From positions 62,001 through 126,000 of the forward strand of contig NZ_NIUC01000004.1 of assembly GCF_002807035.1 (NCBI RefSeq): DNA of 64,000 nucleotides. Reading direction: 5' to 3'. The notes under the pieces were generated by a model. That model was not told where the DNA came from, made no database searches, and saw only the letters and a program-made list of their open reading frames with translations. The position numbers and the translations under genes were made by a program. The stretch is from Algoriphagus formosus. Its GTDB lineage: Bacteria; Bacteroidota; Bacteroidia; Cytophagales; Cyclobacteriaceae. Shown piece after piece: positions 52,928-62,386 of the stretch; the stretch's first letter is position 1, and every line of letters begins with the position of its first letter.

Positions 52928-54610
52928 TTATAAGAGCTCTTCCGTGATTCGATTTTTGATTCGGCGGAGAATTTGAGCGTTCTTGCCACTTTCACTTTCG
53001 ATCTCAAGGATTTTCGGTTGTGAGCTCTCTAGGTAAAAATCTTGAAGGTAGGCTTCCAACTCCTTCGAATCACGGGCTAATGCATAATCAAAACCTTGTT
53101 CCTTGGCCAAATAGGAAGCATCGAGTGTTTGCTCGGTCTCAAAGTATTCCTCCAACTCCGGTTGCTGCGATGGGCCTTCTATTAGCCTGAAAATTCCTCC
53201 TGCGTGATTATTCAGTAAGATGATCCGCAAGTTTGGAGAAGGATAATTGTTCCAAAAGGCATTACGATCGTAGAAAAAGGCTAAGTCTCCAGTAATCAAA
53301 GTAACCAAGCCATCACTGACCCAAGCTGCTCCGACAGCGGTACTATTGCTCCCATCGATTCCGCTCGTGCCCCTGTTGCAATAGATTTCTTGTGGTCTTT
53401 TTCCCAAAAAGTTTAAGTATCTGACAGCCATGGAATTGGCTACCTGAATTTGTGAGTTTGCAGGAATATGCTCTAAAACCTTTTTGAAAGCAGGATATTC
53501 ACCAAAATCTTCTTGGTCAAGAAGGTTGAATAAACTTGTATTGACTTTGTCTTCCAAGCCTAACCATTTTTCCTGAAAGGCTTTGTCGCTCGAAAAGCCT
53601 TGTTCCGAAAGCCATTTTAAAAAGAATATAGCATCGCAATCAAGGAACTCAGTCAGGCCCTGAAAAGGATCACGCAGCCCTTGATTGGCTTGAATATGCC
53701 AATGCTCGACTTCATTCTTTCGAAGAAAAAGCTTTAATGATTTAGAAATCACTGATTTCCCGAAACTAATAACCAAGTCCGGCACTAAATCCTTGCTGAT
53801 GGACTCGTTTCCCATCCAATGATCATGCAGAGTGACGGAGCCCGGGATCTGATGATTAGAAATCGTATCCGCAACCACAACTAGGTGCTGTTCTTTGCTT
53901 AGTTTCTGAAGAATTTCAGAAATAGTAGGGTCTGGATTCTGTTGACCCGGTATGATTAGTATTTTTTTGAAAGTATTTAGTTTGGACTTGAGGGCATCAA
54001 GGTCCTCATTTGCAAGGCTTCTTTTACCTTCTCTGACTTGAATAACTGGAAGTTTGGCGGACGCCGAGAAAGATTCTCCTTTTTTGGGATAAAATGGCTC
54101 TCGAAGCGGAATGTTGATATGAACAGGCCCTTTAGGGCCGCTCATACTTAAATTGATAGCCTCATTGACTACGCGCTGGGCATACCAAAGTTGATCTTGG
54201 TGCTCAAAGCTATCTGGAAAGTCAAAACTTTCCTTTACATGCTTTCCGTAGACTTTGGTTTGATGAATCGTCTGCCCATCCCATTGATCGATCCATTCGG
54301 GCGGTCTATCTGCGGTAAGAATGAGTAAGGGGATTTCTTGAAAAAATGCCTCAGAAACAGCCGGAAAATAGTTTAGAGTGGCAGAACCTGAAGTGCAGAC
54401 CAATACCACGGGTTGTTTCAGTTGCTGAGCCATCCCCAAAGCAATAAAAGCCGCGGATCGCTCATCTGAAATTGTCCGTGTCTGAATTTCAGGATTCCTC
54501 GCAAAAGCAAGAGTCAAAGGGGCACAGCGAGAACCAGGAGAAAGAATTGCATGCCGAATGCCTTTTTTCGCACAAATGGCGACTAAATCTACGATGGCTT
54601 GCATGGTCAA
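52928..54610 (-). CDS. menD: SEPHCHC synthase of menaquinone synthesis
   Basis: MenD joins isochorismate and 2-oxoglutarate in a thiamine diphosphate-dependent step. The 560 residues have the Pyr domain (AILSPGSRCAPLTLAFARNPEIQTRTISDERSAAFIALGMAQ), with the catalytic Glu in TISDERS, a central domain and the PP domain (YCNRGTSGIDGSNSTAVGAA, LITGDLAFFYDRNAFW). Its start overlaps the menF stop by 4 bp. Third gene of the thioesterase-menF-menD operon. Confidence 0.96.
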   Translation of the reverse strand: MTMQAIVDLVAICAKKGIRHAILSPGSRCAPLTLAFARNPEIQTRTISDERSAAFIALGMAQQLKQPVVLVCTSGSATLNYFPAVSEAFFQEIPLLILTADRPPEWIDQWDGQTIHQTKVYGKHVKESFDFPDSFEHQDQLWYAQRVVNEAINLSMSGPKGPVHINIPLREPFYPKKGESFSASAKLPVIQVREGKRSLANEDLDALKSKLNTFKKILIIPGQQNPDPTISEILQKLSKEQHLVVVADTISNHQIPGSVTLHDHWMGNESISKDLVPDLVISFGKSVISKSLKLFLRKNEVEHWHIQANQGLRDPFQGLTEFLDCDAIFFLKWLSEQGFSSDKAFQEKWLGLEDKVNTSLFNLLDQEDFGEYPAFKKVLEHIPANSQIQVANSMAVRYLNFLGKRPQEIYCNRGTSGIDGSNSTAVGAAWVSDGLVTLITGDLAFFYDRNAFWNNYPSPNLRIILLNNHAGGIFRLIEGPSQQPELEEYFETEQTLDASYLAKEQGFDYALARDSKELEAYLQDFYLESSQPKILEIESESGKNAQILRRIKNRITEELL

Positions 54611-55815
54611 TTGTTGACTGTTTGAATGAATTTTCCGATGATATTACATTTCACCTCTGTCTCTTCCCATTCCTTCTCTGGATCAGAATCCTCGGTCACC
54701 CCAGCACCGGCATAGAGAGTAATAGTGTTCTGACTTAGCGAGGCCGTCCGTAGATTGACATAGATGGATGTTTTATTCTCAATGTTGACCGGTCCGATGA
54801 AGCCTGCAAAAAACTTCCTGTCAAAACCTTCATTCGCTTTTAGAAACTCATGCGCCTCTTTTCTCGGCATCCCGCAGACTGCTGAGGTAGGGTGGAGGAG
54901 TTGTAGCATGACTGATCCGAGCTGAGGAAAGTTGGTCTCTTTCATATTCACCCGAAAATCAGATCGAAGATGCAAAAGGTTTCCTGCCATGACTGTTTTT
55001 GGACCATGCTCTTCGTATTCTCGAAGTCTGATTTTCTTAAAACAATCTACAATGTATCGACTGACAAGTGCTTGTTCCTCAATTTCCTTCTGAGTCCAAG
55101 CTGCTGATTTAAGCGGATTTTCCCCTTTGGCTACCTGTGTACCGGCAAGGGACATGGTATAAAAATGATCTCCACTGGTCTCGATTAATATCTCAGGGCT
55201 AGCTCCCATCCAGGAACCTACATCGGGTAGGTGGAAGAAATTCACAAATGAATTGGGATAGGTGTGGATTAGGTTGAGCAAGCTTTTTCCCAAGTCAAAA
55301 TCCTTGGTCATTTCCAAGGTTTTGGTTCGGGCAGGAACCACTTTCTCCATAGATCCCATTTTGACTGCTTCTATACTTTTTCGAACCAGCTCCAAAAAGT
55401 GCTCCTTATCTCCTCCGTTTTTTTTGATCTCTTGAGCAGAGAGTTTAGGGAAATGATCTGCAGAAAATTGAAGAGATTTATCTCCTTGTTCAGCAAACTT
55501 CTGAATCCATTCGGGTAGGTTGGTTTCGCTTTGATCTTTTGCAAAAGGGATTTTAAAATACTCCTTGGATTCTATAAAAAAGGCCGAATGATCGGCTTGA
55601 TCTTCAAAAGGATGAACTATAAAGCCGGATGGCACATCTTCGAGAGAAATATTGACTTTTCTTGCCAACTTCGAATCATCGAAAACCACTTCCAACTCAT
55701 TACTTTTTGGTCTTTTCCATAAGGCAAAGGAACCACCGAATTGGAATCCTGCATGAAGAATTTGCTGAAGAGCCTCGTACTGGGAAATGGATTTGGCTGC
55801 TAAGGATTCAATCAT
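54607..55815 (-). CDS. menF: Isochorismate synthase
   Basis: The 402 residues have the chorismate-binding domain in the C-terminal two thirds: KVVPARTKTLE, PDVGSWMGASPEILIE, TMSLAGTQVAKGENPLKS, EEQALVSRYIVDCFKK, LHPTSAVCGMPRKEAHEFL and FAGFIGPVNIE. It converts chorismate to isochorismate for menaquinone. Siderophore synthesis is the other known use, but the tight coupling to menD settles the role. It overlaps both neighbours by 4 bp. Confidence 0.95.
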   Translation of the reverse strand: MIESLAAKSISQYEALQQILHAGFQFGGSFALWKRPKSNELEVVFDDSKLARKVNISLEDVPSGFIVHPFEDQADHSAFFIESKEYFKIPFAKDQSETNLPEWIQKFAEQGDKSLQFSADHFPKLSAQEIKKNGGDKEHFLELVRKSIEAVKMGSMEKVVPARTKTLEMTKDFDLGKSLLNLIHTYPNSFVNFFHLPDVGSWMGASPEILIETSGDHFYTMSLAGTQVAKGENPLKSAAWTQKEIEEQALVSRYIVDCFKKIRLREYEEHGPKTVMAGNLLHLRSDFRVNMKETNFPQLGSVMLQLLHPTSAVCGMPRKEAHEFLKANEGFDRKFFAGFIGPVNIENKTSIYVNLRTASLSQNTITLYAGAGVTEDSDPEKEWEETEVKCNIIGKFIQTVNN

Positions 55816-56234
55816 TTTTTATCTAAAATAGCCATTGTAATTCTGCTTACGCAGCAAAGGGCCTCTTGTTCGTTATAGATTTTTATTTCCCAAACCTGGG
55901 TACTTTTTCCTAAATGTATGGCTTTTGCAATGCCTTTTACCCTTCCTGAACGGACAGATTTGAGGTGGTTTGCGTTGATTTCCAATCCAACACAAGTTTG
56001 ACTCTTCAAATCAATGGTTAAGGAAGCCGCTACGCTTCCCAGCGTCTCTGCTAGCACTACATTCGCTCCCCCGTGTAACAAGCCCATTGGTTGTTTGGTT
56101 TTGCTATCTACGGGCATGGTTGCACTTATGAAGTCATCCCCAATTTCTGTAAAAACAATATCCAGATGGCTCACCATGGTATTTTGACCGCTTTGGTTGA
56201 GCTGTTGCAATGAAGGCTTTGTTTTAAAAACCAT
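55812..56234 (-). CDS. Hotdog-fold acyl-CoA thioesterase, probable DHNA-CoA hydrolase
   Basis: The 140 residues form a PaaI-type hotdog domain with HGGANVVLAETLGS (catalytic Glu) and the core TCVGLEINANHLKSVRSGRVKG. In the menaquinone pathway this class removes CoA from 1,4-dihydroxy-2-naphthoyl-CoA. It lies first in the operon and overlaps menF by 4 bp, which makes this role (MenI) likely but not proven from sequence alone. On the minus strand, TATTTTTG (complement of 56271-56278) is a possible promoter box. Confidence 0.88.
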   Translation of the reverse strand: MVFKTKPSLQQLNQSGQNTMVSHLDIVFTEIGDDFISATMPVDSKTKQPMGLLHGGANVVLAETLGSVAASLTIDLKSQTCVGLEINANHLKSVRSGRVKGIAKAIHLGKSTQVWEIKIYNEQEALCCVSRITMAILDKK

Positions 56235-56284
56235 GAATTCTATTGGGAATTGATTTTATTTGAACTTTGACAAAAATATAGAAA

Positions 56285-56905
56285 ATGCAGCGAAAAAAAA
56301 TTTACTTAGTCAGACATGGGCAGACTGATTTCAATCTCAAAGGGGTAGTACAAGGAAGTGGCATAGATGCACCTATCAATGAAACCGGTAGATCCCAAGC
56401 AGCTGCATTTTTTGAAGCATACAAGGATGTCGAGTTTGATCAGATCTACCATACTTCTCTCATTCGTACTCGCCAGTCCATTCAGCAATTTGTGGATAGA
56501 GGAATTCCCACCACAGCTTTAGCGGAATTGAATGAGATTTCATGGGGTGAATATGAAGGAACTCCGATGACGCCACAGGAAAATGAATACTACCGGCATA
56601 TGTTGCATCAGTGGCAGGAAGGAAATTTGGACTATGCTATAGCCGGAGGAGAAAGTCCTAATCAAGTAGCGGTAAGGCTACAGCGGGGGATAAATAAAAT
56701 AATTTCGGGTCCTGGCGAAACGATTCTGGTATGCATGCATGGTAGAGCCATGCGTATATTTTTGAGTTTGATTTTTCACTACGACCTGCGCTACATGGAT
56801 CAATTTGAGCACAGCAATCTGTGTCTTTATTTACTGGAGCAACTTGGAGAAGATAGATTTGTGCTGCGAAAGGCAAATGATCGAGCTCATCTTAAAGCTC
56901 TGTAA
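56285..56905 (+). CDS. Histidine phosphatase family protein
   Basis: The 206 residues have the phosphoglycerate-mutase-like motif KIYLVRHGQTDFNLKG (R10-H11-G12) and the second His in GETILVCMHGRAMRI. Other conserved parts are QIYHTSLIRTRQSIQ and NEISWGEYEG. It probably dephosphorylates a small metabolite or phosphosugar; a mutase role is less likely. Divergent from the men operon, with its end overlapping the next minus-strand gene by 14 bp. Confidence 0.92.
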   Translation: MQRKKIYLVRHGQTDFNLKGVVQGSGIDAPINETGRSQAAAFFEAYKDVEFDQIYHTSLIRTRQSIQQFVDRGIPTTALAELNEISWGEYEGTPMTPQENEYYRHMLHQWQEGNLDYAIAGGESPNQVAVRLQRGINKIISGPGETILVCMHGRAMRIFLSLIFHYDLRYMDQFEHSNLCLYLLEQLGEDRFVLRKANDRAHLKAL

Positions 56906-57302
56906 GCAATTTTCGGCTTTTGGTTTTTGACTCTTTAATTTGTGATTGCTCACTTAGGAAATTCTCAAAAACAGATTCATTCTTGGTCAAATCATAAACT
57001 CGAAATGCAATGTCTTCGAGTTTTAAAGATTTTTTTCCTGAAACTTCTACTAAAAAGTCGCCAAGAAAGCATTCATCAAAATCACAAGAAGGAATTTCAA
57101 TGAAAAGGGCAAGTTCTGAATTGCCTTCATAGCTTTTGGTATCAAAAGAAGAAAATTGCTCTTCTATCTGATTCAGTGCTATTTTATGCTGTTTGAGTTC
57201 CTGAGATTGGAAGATGACCAAAAAAGTTTTGGATTCGGGCTGAATCGCCTGAACCTGTAGTCCTATAAAAGTGAATAATATGACTGCCAGAAACTTTCTC
57301 AT
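56892..57302 (-). CDS. Secreted hypothetical protein
   Basis: The 136 residues have a signal peptide (KFLAVILFTFIGLQVQA). The mature part has no known motif and a pair of cysteines in PSCDFDECFL. The composition is Phe/Glu/Ser-rich (FEIPSC.. VSGKKSLKLEDIAFRVYDLT). It is tail-to-tail with the histidine phosphatase gene, overlapping 14 bp. No role is inferred. Confidence 0.65.
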   Translation of the reverse strand: MRKFLAVILFTFIGLQVQAIQPESKTFLVIFQSQELKQHKIALNQIEEQFSSFDTKSYEGNSELALFIEIPSCDFDECFLGDFLVEVSGKKSLKLEDIAFRVYDLTKNESVFENFLSEQSQIKESKTKSRKLLTEL

Positions 57303-57358
57303 GCCTTAATATAAACATTAAAGTCCTCGGAAAGCAAATTTGTTTGGAGGCAAAAAAT

Positions 57359-57385
57359 AAACCCCGAGAAAATATCCCGGGGTTT
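57359..57385 (-). terminator. Rho-independent terminator after the zinc-ribbon gene
   Basis: AAACCCCG / CGGGGTTT (57359-57366, 57378-57385) has an 11-nt loop and on the minus strand is followed by ATTTTTTG. It lies 9 bp past the stop. Confidence 0.85.
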
Positions 57386-57393
57386 GAATGTTG

Positions 57394-58161
57394 TTAAGCT
57401 TTTGCGGTACGCTTCTTTTTTGGCTTTTCTTCGACGATTTCGTCTTCGACGCCTGCCAAGATTCTTCCGCAGTGCTCACACACGATGAGTTTTTTCTTTT
57501 CGCGAATATCTGCCTGACGCTGTGGTGGTACGGTATTGAAACAACCGCCACAAGCTCCACGCTTCACCATCACTACTGCAAGACCATTTCTCGCATTAGC
57601 TCTGATTTTTTCATACGACCTGTAGAGTCTGTCATCCACCTTTTTGATGGATTTTTCTCTTTCTGATCTCAACTTATCTTCTTCTGCCTCACTTTCGGAG
57701 ACAATTGTAGACAATTCGTCTTTCTTTTGATCAAGATCTTTCTGTCTGTCCTTCATGACAGCATTCAAATCATCAAGATCTAATTTCTTCTGGTCGATTT
57801 TTGCGCCTGCTTCTGCGATCTTCTTTTTCGAAACTTGAATTTCAAGATCCTGAAGCTCCAATTCCTTGGTGATAGCATCGTATTCGCGGTTATTGCGAAC
57901 ATTCATCTGCTGCTCCTGATATTTTTTAATCAGTTTTTCAGACTCTTTGATACTTTCCTTGAAATTTTTGATGTCCTGTTCGTAGGCTTCAATTTCATTT
58001 CTGAATTTTTCAAGTCTGGTCTCATAACCGGCGATTTCATCTTCGAGATCCTGAACCTCCTCAGGCAGTGCTCCCCGTACTTTGATGATCGCATCCAGTT
58101 TAGAATCTATCAGCTGTAAATTGTGTATAGCGTCGAGTTTTTGTGCTACTGTACTTTCCAT
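57394..58161 (-). CDS. Coiled-coil protein with C4 zinc ribbon (DUF164/CT398 type)
   Basis: The 255 residues are a long coiled coil (about 10-190) followed by a zinc ribbon with GACGGCFNTVPPQ and VCEHCGRIL, then a basic tail (KPKKKRTAKA). Related proteins are widespread, are often encoded with Nif3-type genes as here, and have no settled function. It lies 3 bp after the Nif3 gene, so both share one transcript that ends at a terminator. Confidence 0.9.
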   Translation of the reverse strand: MESTVAQKLDAIHNLQLIDSKLDAIIKVRGALPEEVQDLEDEIAGYETRLEKFRNEIEAYEQDIKNFKESIKESEKLIKKYQEQQMNVRNNREYDAITKELELQDLEIQVSKKKIAEAGAKIDQKKLDLDDLNAVMKDRQKDLDQKKDELSTIVSESEAEEDKLRSEREKSIKKVDDRLYRSYEKIRANARNGLAVVMVKRGACGGCFNTVPPQRQADIREKKKLIVCEHCGRILAGVEDEIVEEKPKKKRTAKA

Positions 58162-58164
58162 GTA

Positions 58165-59265
58165 CTATCGGTAGGATGTGGGATTTGTAACTACTTTCGT
58201 CAAATAGAGTGCAATATTAGGAAAATTTTGCGACAATAGTTCTGATAGTAACTCTTTTGTAAAAATTTCGCTTTCATAGTGCCCGATATCGCAAAGCATA
58301 AGCTGGCCCTCTGCATCAAAAAACTCATGGTATTTAACGTCTGCGGTCACAAAAGCATCCGCACCATGTCTTTTAGCATCGCCCAAAAGGAATATTCCTG
58401 CCCCGCCACAAACAGCTACTTTTTTGATAGGTTTCCAGCGAAGTGCCGTGTGTCTCACTACCTGAAGGTTCATTCGCTCTTTGAGATAGTCCAAAAAGTC
58501 TAGCTCCTCCATCGGCGATTCCAATTCCCCTATCATTCCAGCACCTACCTCCTGATTTTCGTTTTCAAGATCTTGAAGGTAGAAGGCCACTTCTTCATAA
58601 GGGTGGCTTTTTTTCATAGCAGAAACTACCTTTTGGCTCAAATATTTGGGTAGAATTACTTCTGCTCGCACTTCTGCTTCGTAGGAGGGGGCCCCAGCTT
58701 TTCCTGAGTATGGATTGGCTGCATCGGATGGAGTAAAAGTTCCCATTCCATTGACTTGAAAAGAACAGTTTTTGTATTCCCCGATTTGTCCTGCACCGGC
58801 TTGGTAGACAGCATCTAGCACTTGGTTTTTTGCATCTTCAGGCACAAAAAAAGTAAGCTTGCTTAATATGCCTTTTTTGGGCTGAAGAATCTTGGGGTTG
58901 AGAAGCGAAAGACGATCTGCGATCCGCTTGTTTACTCCATGAGCGACATGGTCAAGATTGGTATGAATGGCGAAAATCGCGACATCGTTTTTGATTGCTT
59001 TGATGACAGTTCGCTCCACGTAGTTTTTCCCCGTGAGGCTTTTCAGACCTTTGAAGACAATCGGATGATGGGCAACCACCAAATTAACTCCGAGTTGGAT
59101 AGCCTCGTCTATTACCTCCTCAGTACAATCCAAAGAACAAAGTATGCCTTTGACAGGCTGATTGGGATCTCCTGCTATCAGCCGTGCATTGTCGTAGGAC
59201 TCTTGGTAGGCAGGAGGTGCAAGTTGATCTAAAAATGAAATGATGTCTCGGATTTTGTATTCCAT
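58165..59265 (-). CDS. Nif3-like dinuclear metal centre protein (YbgI/DUF34)
   Basis: The 366 residues have both conserved halves of the family: VVAHHPIVFKG and IFAIHTNLDHVAHGVN in the N-terminal part, and AVCGGAGIFL, ADVKYHEFFDAEG and DIGHYESEIFTKEL in the C-terminal part. A PII-like middle domain (about 130-240: KLTFFVPEDAKNQVLDAVYQAGAGQIGEYKNCSF) is also present. The proteins are toroidal hexamers with two metals per site. GTP cyclohydrolase activity was proposed for relatives but is not settled. It is operonic with the zinc-ribbon gene. Confidence 0.93.
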   Translation of the reverse strand: MEYKIRDIISFLDQLAPPAYQESYDNARLIAGDPNQPVKGILCSLDCTEEVIDEAIQLGVNLVVAHHPIVFKGLKSLTGKNYVERTVIKAIKNDVAIFAIHTNLDHVAHGVNKRIADRLSLLNPKILQPKKGILSKLTFFVPEDAKNQVLDAVYQAGAGQIGEYKNCSFQVNGMGTFTPSDAANPYSGKAGAPSYEAEVRAEVILPKYLSQKVVSAMKKSHPYEEVAFYLQDLENENQEVGAGMIGELESPMEELDFLDYLKERMNLQVVRHTALRWKPIKKVAVCGGAGIFLLGDAKRHGADAFVTADVKYHEFFDAEGQLMLCDIGHYESEIFTKELLSELLSQNFPNIALYLTKVVTNPTSYR

Positions 59266-59305
59266 GGTTTTTTGTTTCTTTGATCAAAAATAAGAATTCT
59301 TTTAG

Positions 59306-60367
59306 ATGCGAGGGTTGCTTTTTCTTTTGTTTCCTTTTTCTGTTCTCTACGATGGCATCACCCGTCTTCGCAATGCGTTTTATGACTGGGGTCTTTTCAA
59401 AAGCACTGATTCCAAGATTCCGGCGGTTGTGGTAGGTAACTTAAGAGTGGGAGGGACCGGCAAAACTCCCATGGTGGAATTTCTGATTCGAAGCTTTCGC
59501 TCCGATCATGCTGTAGCAACCTTGTCAAGAGGTTATGGAAGAGTAACAAAAGGTTTTCGAAAAGTCAACTCAGACTCAAAAGTGACAGAAGTAGGTGATG
59601 AACCCTACCAAATCCACCAAAAGTATGGACAAGGTATTCAAGTTTTTGTCTCTGAGAATCGTGTTTTGGGGGTAGATGAGATTTTGAAAGAGTCCAAGGT
59701 ACCAAACTTATTGATCCTGGATGACGCCTTTCAGCACAGAGCTATCCGGGCGCAGGCTTATATTCTTTTGACTACCTGGAATGATCCTTTCTTTAAGGAT
59801 TTTCTCCTACCAGTAGGGAGACTTCGGGAAAGCCGCCATGGTGCAAAAAGAGCCGATGCGATAGTTGTGACGAAATGTCCAAGCTCTAGAACTTTTCAGG
59901 AAGAGAACGAGATGAAAAGGCAGATTCATTCTTATTCGGGTGATACTACACCGGTATTCTTTTCTTCCATCGATTATGGAAAGCCTCTAGCTTTAATCCA
60001 TCAAGAGGCTTTTTCCCCACGTGTGATTCTTTTCAGTGGTTTGGCCGATTCCAGTGCATTGAGGGCTTATTGTGAGCAGAATTATCAAGTGTTGGATGTG
60101 GTAGATTTTCCAGATCATCATGCTTATTCTGAAAAGGATTATGAGTTGCTCAAGCAAAAGGCAACAGCTCATGGAAGTAAGAATTTGGTCTTTTTGACGA
60201 CAGAGAAAGATGGGGTAAAAGTTAAATCACAGCTTAAGAAAGGATTTTTGGGAGAAATTCCGATTTTTGTCCTACCAATTGAGGCCCAGTTTGAGCAAGA
60301 GGAAGCGACAGCGCTATTACAACTAATCCAACAAAAAGTCTTTGGAAAAGACCACAAAGGTGAATAA
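59306..60367 (+). CDS. lpxK: Tetraacyldisaccharide 4'-kinase
   Basis: LpxK phosphorylates the lipid A precursor at the 4' position on the inner membrane. The 353 residues include the P-loop VVVGNLRVGGTGKTPM (residues 41-56), an N-terminal amphipathic helix and the Walker-B-like LLILDDAFQHRAI. GDEP and SRGYGR are also diagnostic. The porin gene starts within its last codons. Other lpx genes are not nearby. The presence of lpxK agrees with a lipopolysaccharide-bearing outer membrane. Confidence 0.95.
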   Translation: MRGLLFLLFPFSVLYDGITRLRNAFYDWGLFKSTDSKIPAVVVGNLRVGGTGKTPMVEFLIRSFRSDHAVATLSRGYGRVTKGFRKVNSDSKVTEVGDEPYQIHQKYGQGIQVFVSENRVLGVDEILKESKVPNLLILDDAFQHRAIRAQAYILLTTWNDPFFKDFLLPVGRLRESRHGAKRADAIVVTKCPSSRTFQEENEMKRQIHSYSGDTTPVFFSSIDYGKPLALIHQEAFSPRVILFSGLADSSALRAYCEQNYQVLDVVDFPDHHAYSEKDYELLKQKATAHGSKNLVFLTTEKDGVKVKSQLKKGFLGEIPIFVLPIEAQFEQEEATALLQLIQQKVFGKDHKGE

Positions 60368-62315
60368 ATCCATACTCGCAGTATTTATATTCTTTTTTTT
60401 AGGATTGATTCAGCATTCCTTTGCGCAGCGCCCTATTCCCCAAAATGGACGGCAGGTTCAAAACCCAAATCAGCGAGTGCAGCAGGAAGCTTTGCAGCAG
60501 GGAGAAGTTGAAGGAGAGGAGCAAACGGGCAGGAGAACTCTTTTGGACGATAGTACCCGGATGGTTTTTGGGCCTACGACTGCCTTATTTTTCTATGAAA
60601 AAGATATCAAGCGAAACAGTTTGACGCTTTATCCCCAAGATACTTCATTGACCAATTTTCATAATTATGACCCTCTTGCAAAAGGGGGGTGGAAATATCA
60701 GGACCTCGGAAATATCGGCTCCGCTGCCCAGCCTATTTTTTATGAAATACCTGATCAAATTGGTACTCGATCTGGATTTCATGCATACGACATCTACTAT
60801 CACAATCCCGAAACCAGAAAGTACTTCGATACCAAGTCTCCCTTTACCAATATGTCAGCTTTTTTTGGTGGGGGTAATCGAAATATGTTGGATTTGGAGT
60901 TTGCCCGAAATGTGAATCCACGCTGGAATATTGGATTTGAATTCCATACTATTCGGTCCCGAAAAACACTAAATCCAATCGCCAGGGATGACAATATGGT
61001 GGAGCAGACATCCTATTCGCTGCACACCAATTATCGATCTGAAAATGGCCGATATTGGCTCCTGGGGAATTTCTCAAGGATGAGGCACGTGGTGAACGAG
61101 ATTGGTGGAATTATCCCTCCTGAAGAGGACTCTACCTCAGTTTACTTCACCTATGAAGATGCCAAAGTTTGGTTGCGAAACTCCCAAGCGAGAGACCTAA
61201 GGCAGGATTACCATTTCTATCATGAGTATAAAGTGAGGGACGGCCTTCAGATCTATCACGTTTTCGACAGAAAGAGTCAGGATATCAGGTTTGATGCCTT
61301 ACTGAATTCGACTGACTCTCTTTTTTATCCTTCTACAAGATTGCTGGAGCCCGACACCACGAGAAATATCCATGATTTTTCAGAGTGGAAAAATGAATTT
61401 GGATTAAAAGGAACCTTCGGAGGCTTTTTTTACAATGCCTATGCAAAGCTCCGAAATGGTAGAATGCAAAACCCTGCTTTCGAAAGCGACAATACCTTCA
61501 ATGAAGTATTTATCGGCGGGCAGCTTATTGGGAAACTTTCCGAGAAGTGGTCTTTAAGTGCAGATGGGGAATACCTACTTCCCGGCGCGTTTCGGATTCA
61601 TGGAGTTTTTCAATCTCCCTGGCTGGATGTGGAATATACCAAGGCCCTTTACAAACCCAGTTCCATGCAGCAGCGATATGCCGGTAATCACTTCAACTGG
61701 GACAATGATTTCGACAATGTTGGCGTGGATCAAGTCACCGGGACGCTTAAACTAGATATCGGCAAAGCTAAAATAAGACCGGGCTTGACTATCAACCGAG
61801 TAAATAATTATATCTATTTTGATGAAAGCAGGTTGCCTGTTCAAGCAGATGGAGAAGCGTTTATGCTGATGCCCAGCGTGAAATCTGCTATTCGGGTTGG
61901 TAAAAAATTCCAATGGGATGCGGAGGTGATTTTCACAAGTGTATCCGGAGGGGCAGCTGATGCATTTCGAATTCCTGAGTTATTTGCAAATACCCGTTTT
62001 TACTTCGATAGTCCTGCATTTGATGAAAATGTATTCCTGCAATTTGGATTGGATATTCGCTATCACTCTTCTTATTTTGCGGATGCCTATTGGCCATCCC
62101 ATCAGCAGTTTTACCTCCAAAACACCTTTGATGTGTATGCCTATCCGGTGGTTGACGTGTTTTTGAATTTCCGAATCAACAGAACTCGAGTTTTGCTGAA
62201 ATACAATCATTTGAATTCGGGGATGATGAGTCGAGATGGATATTTTGTAACGCCTGACTACACTGGAATTCGATCCTTTATTGATTTGGGAATCACTTGG
62301 TATTTATTCGATTGA
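60360..62315 (+). CDS. Putative porin, Bacteroidota type
   Basis: The chosen start is GTG at 60360, giving a clean signal peptide (VNKSILAVFIFFFLGLIQHSFAQ); a TTG at 60342 would add residues with no purpose. About 651 residues; it overlaps lpxK by 8 bp. The Gln/Arg-rich leader is followed by many amphipathic strands with aromatic ends (WNIGFEFHTIRSRK, YWLLGNFSRMRHV, FLQFGLDIRYHSSYFADAYWPSHQQFYLQNTFDVYAYPVVDVFLNFRINRTRVLLKY). It is consistent with the 'putative porin' family of this phylum. The solute is not known. Confidence 0.87.
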   Translation: MNKSILAVFIFFFLGLIQHSFAQRPIPQNGRQVQNPNQRVQQEALQQGEVEGEEQTGRRTLLDDSTRMVFGPTTALFFYEKDIKRNSLTLYPQDTSLTNFHNYDPLAKGGWKYQDLGNIGSAAQPIFYEIPDQIGTRSGFHAYDIYYHNPETRKYFDTKSPFTNMSAFFGGGNRNMLDLEFARNVNPRWNIGFEFHTIRSRKTLNPIARDDNMVEQTSYSLHTNYRSENGRYWLLGNFSRMRHVVNEIGGIIPPEEDSTSVYFTYEDAKVWLRNSQARDLRQDYHFYHEYKVRDGLQIYHVFDRKSQDIRFDALLNSTDSLFYPSTRLLEPDTTRNIHDFSEWKNEFGLKGTFGGFFYNAYAKLRNGRMQNPAFESDNTFNEVFIGGQLIGKLSEKWSLSADGEYLLPGAFRIHGVFQSPWLDVEYTKALYKPSSMQQRYAGNHFNWDNDFDNVGVDQVTGTLKLDIGKAKIRPGLTINRVNNYIYFDESRLPVQADGEAFMLMPSVKSAIRVGKKFQWDAEVIFTSVSGGAADAFRIPELFANTRFYFDSPAFDENVFLQFGLDIRYHSSYFADAYWPSHQQFYLQNTFDVYAYPVVDVFLNFRINRTRVLLKYNHLNSGMMSRDGYFVTPDYTGIRSFIDLGITWYLFD

Positions 62316-62386
62316 TGGTGTCCTGAACTTGATTGATGAATTGCTGTTTGATTAAAAGACATTTGAAGAAAAAGATTGGTTGACTG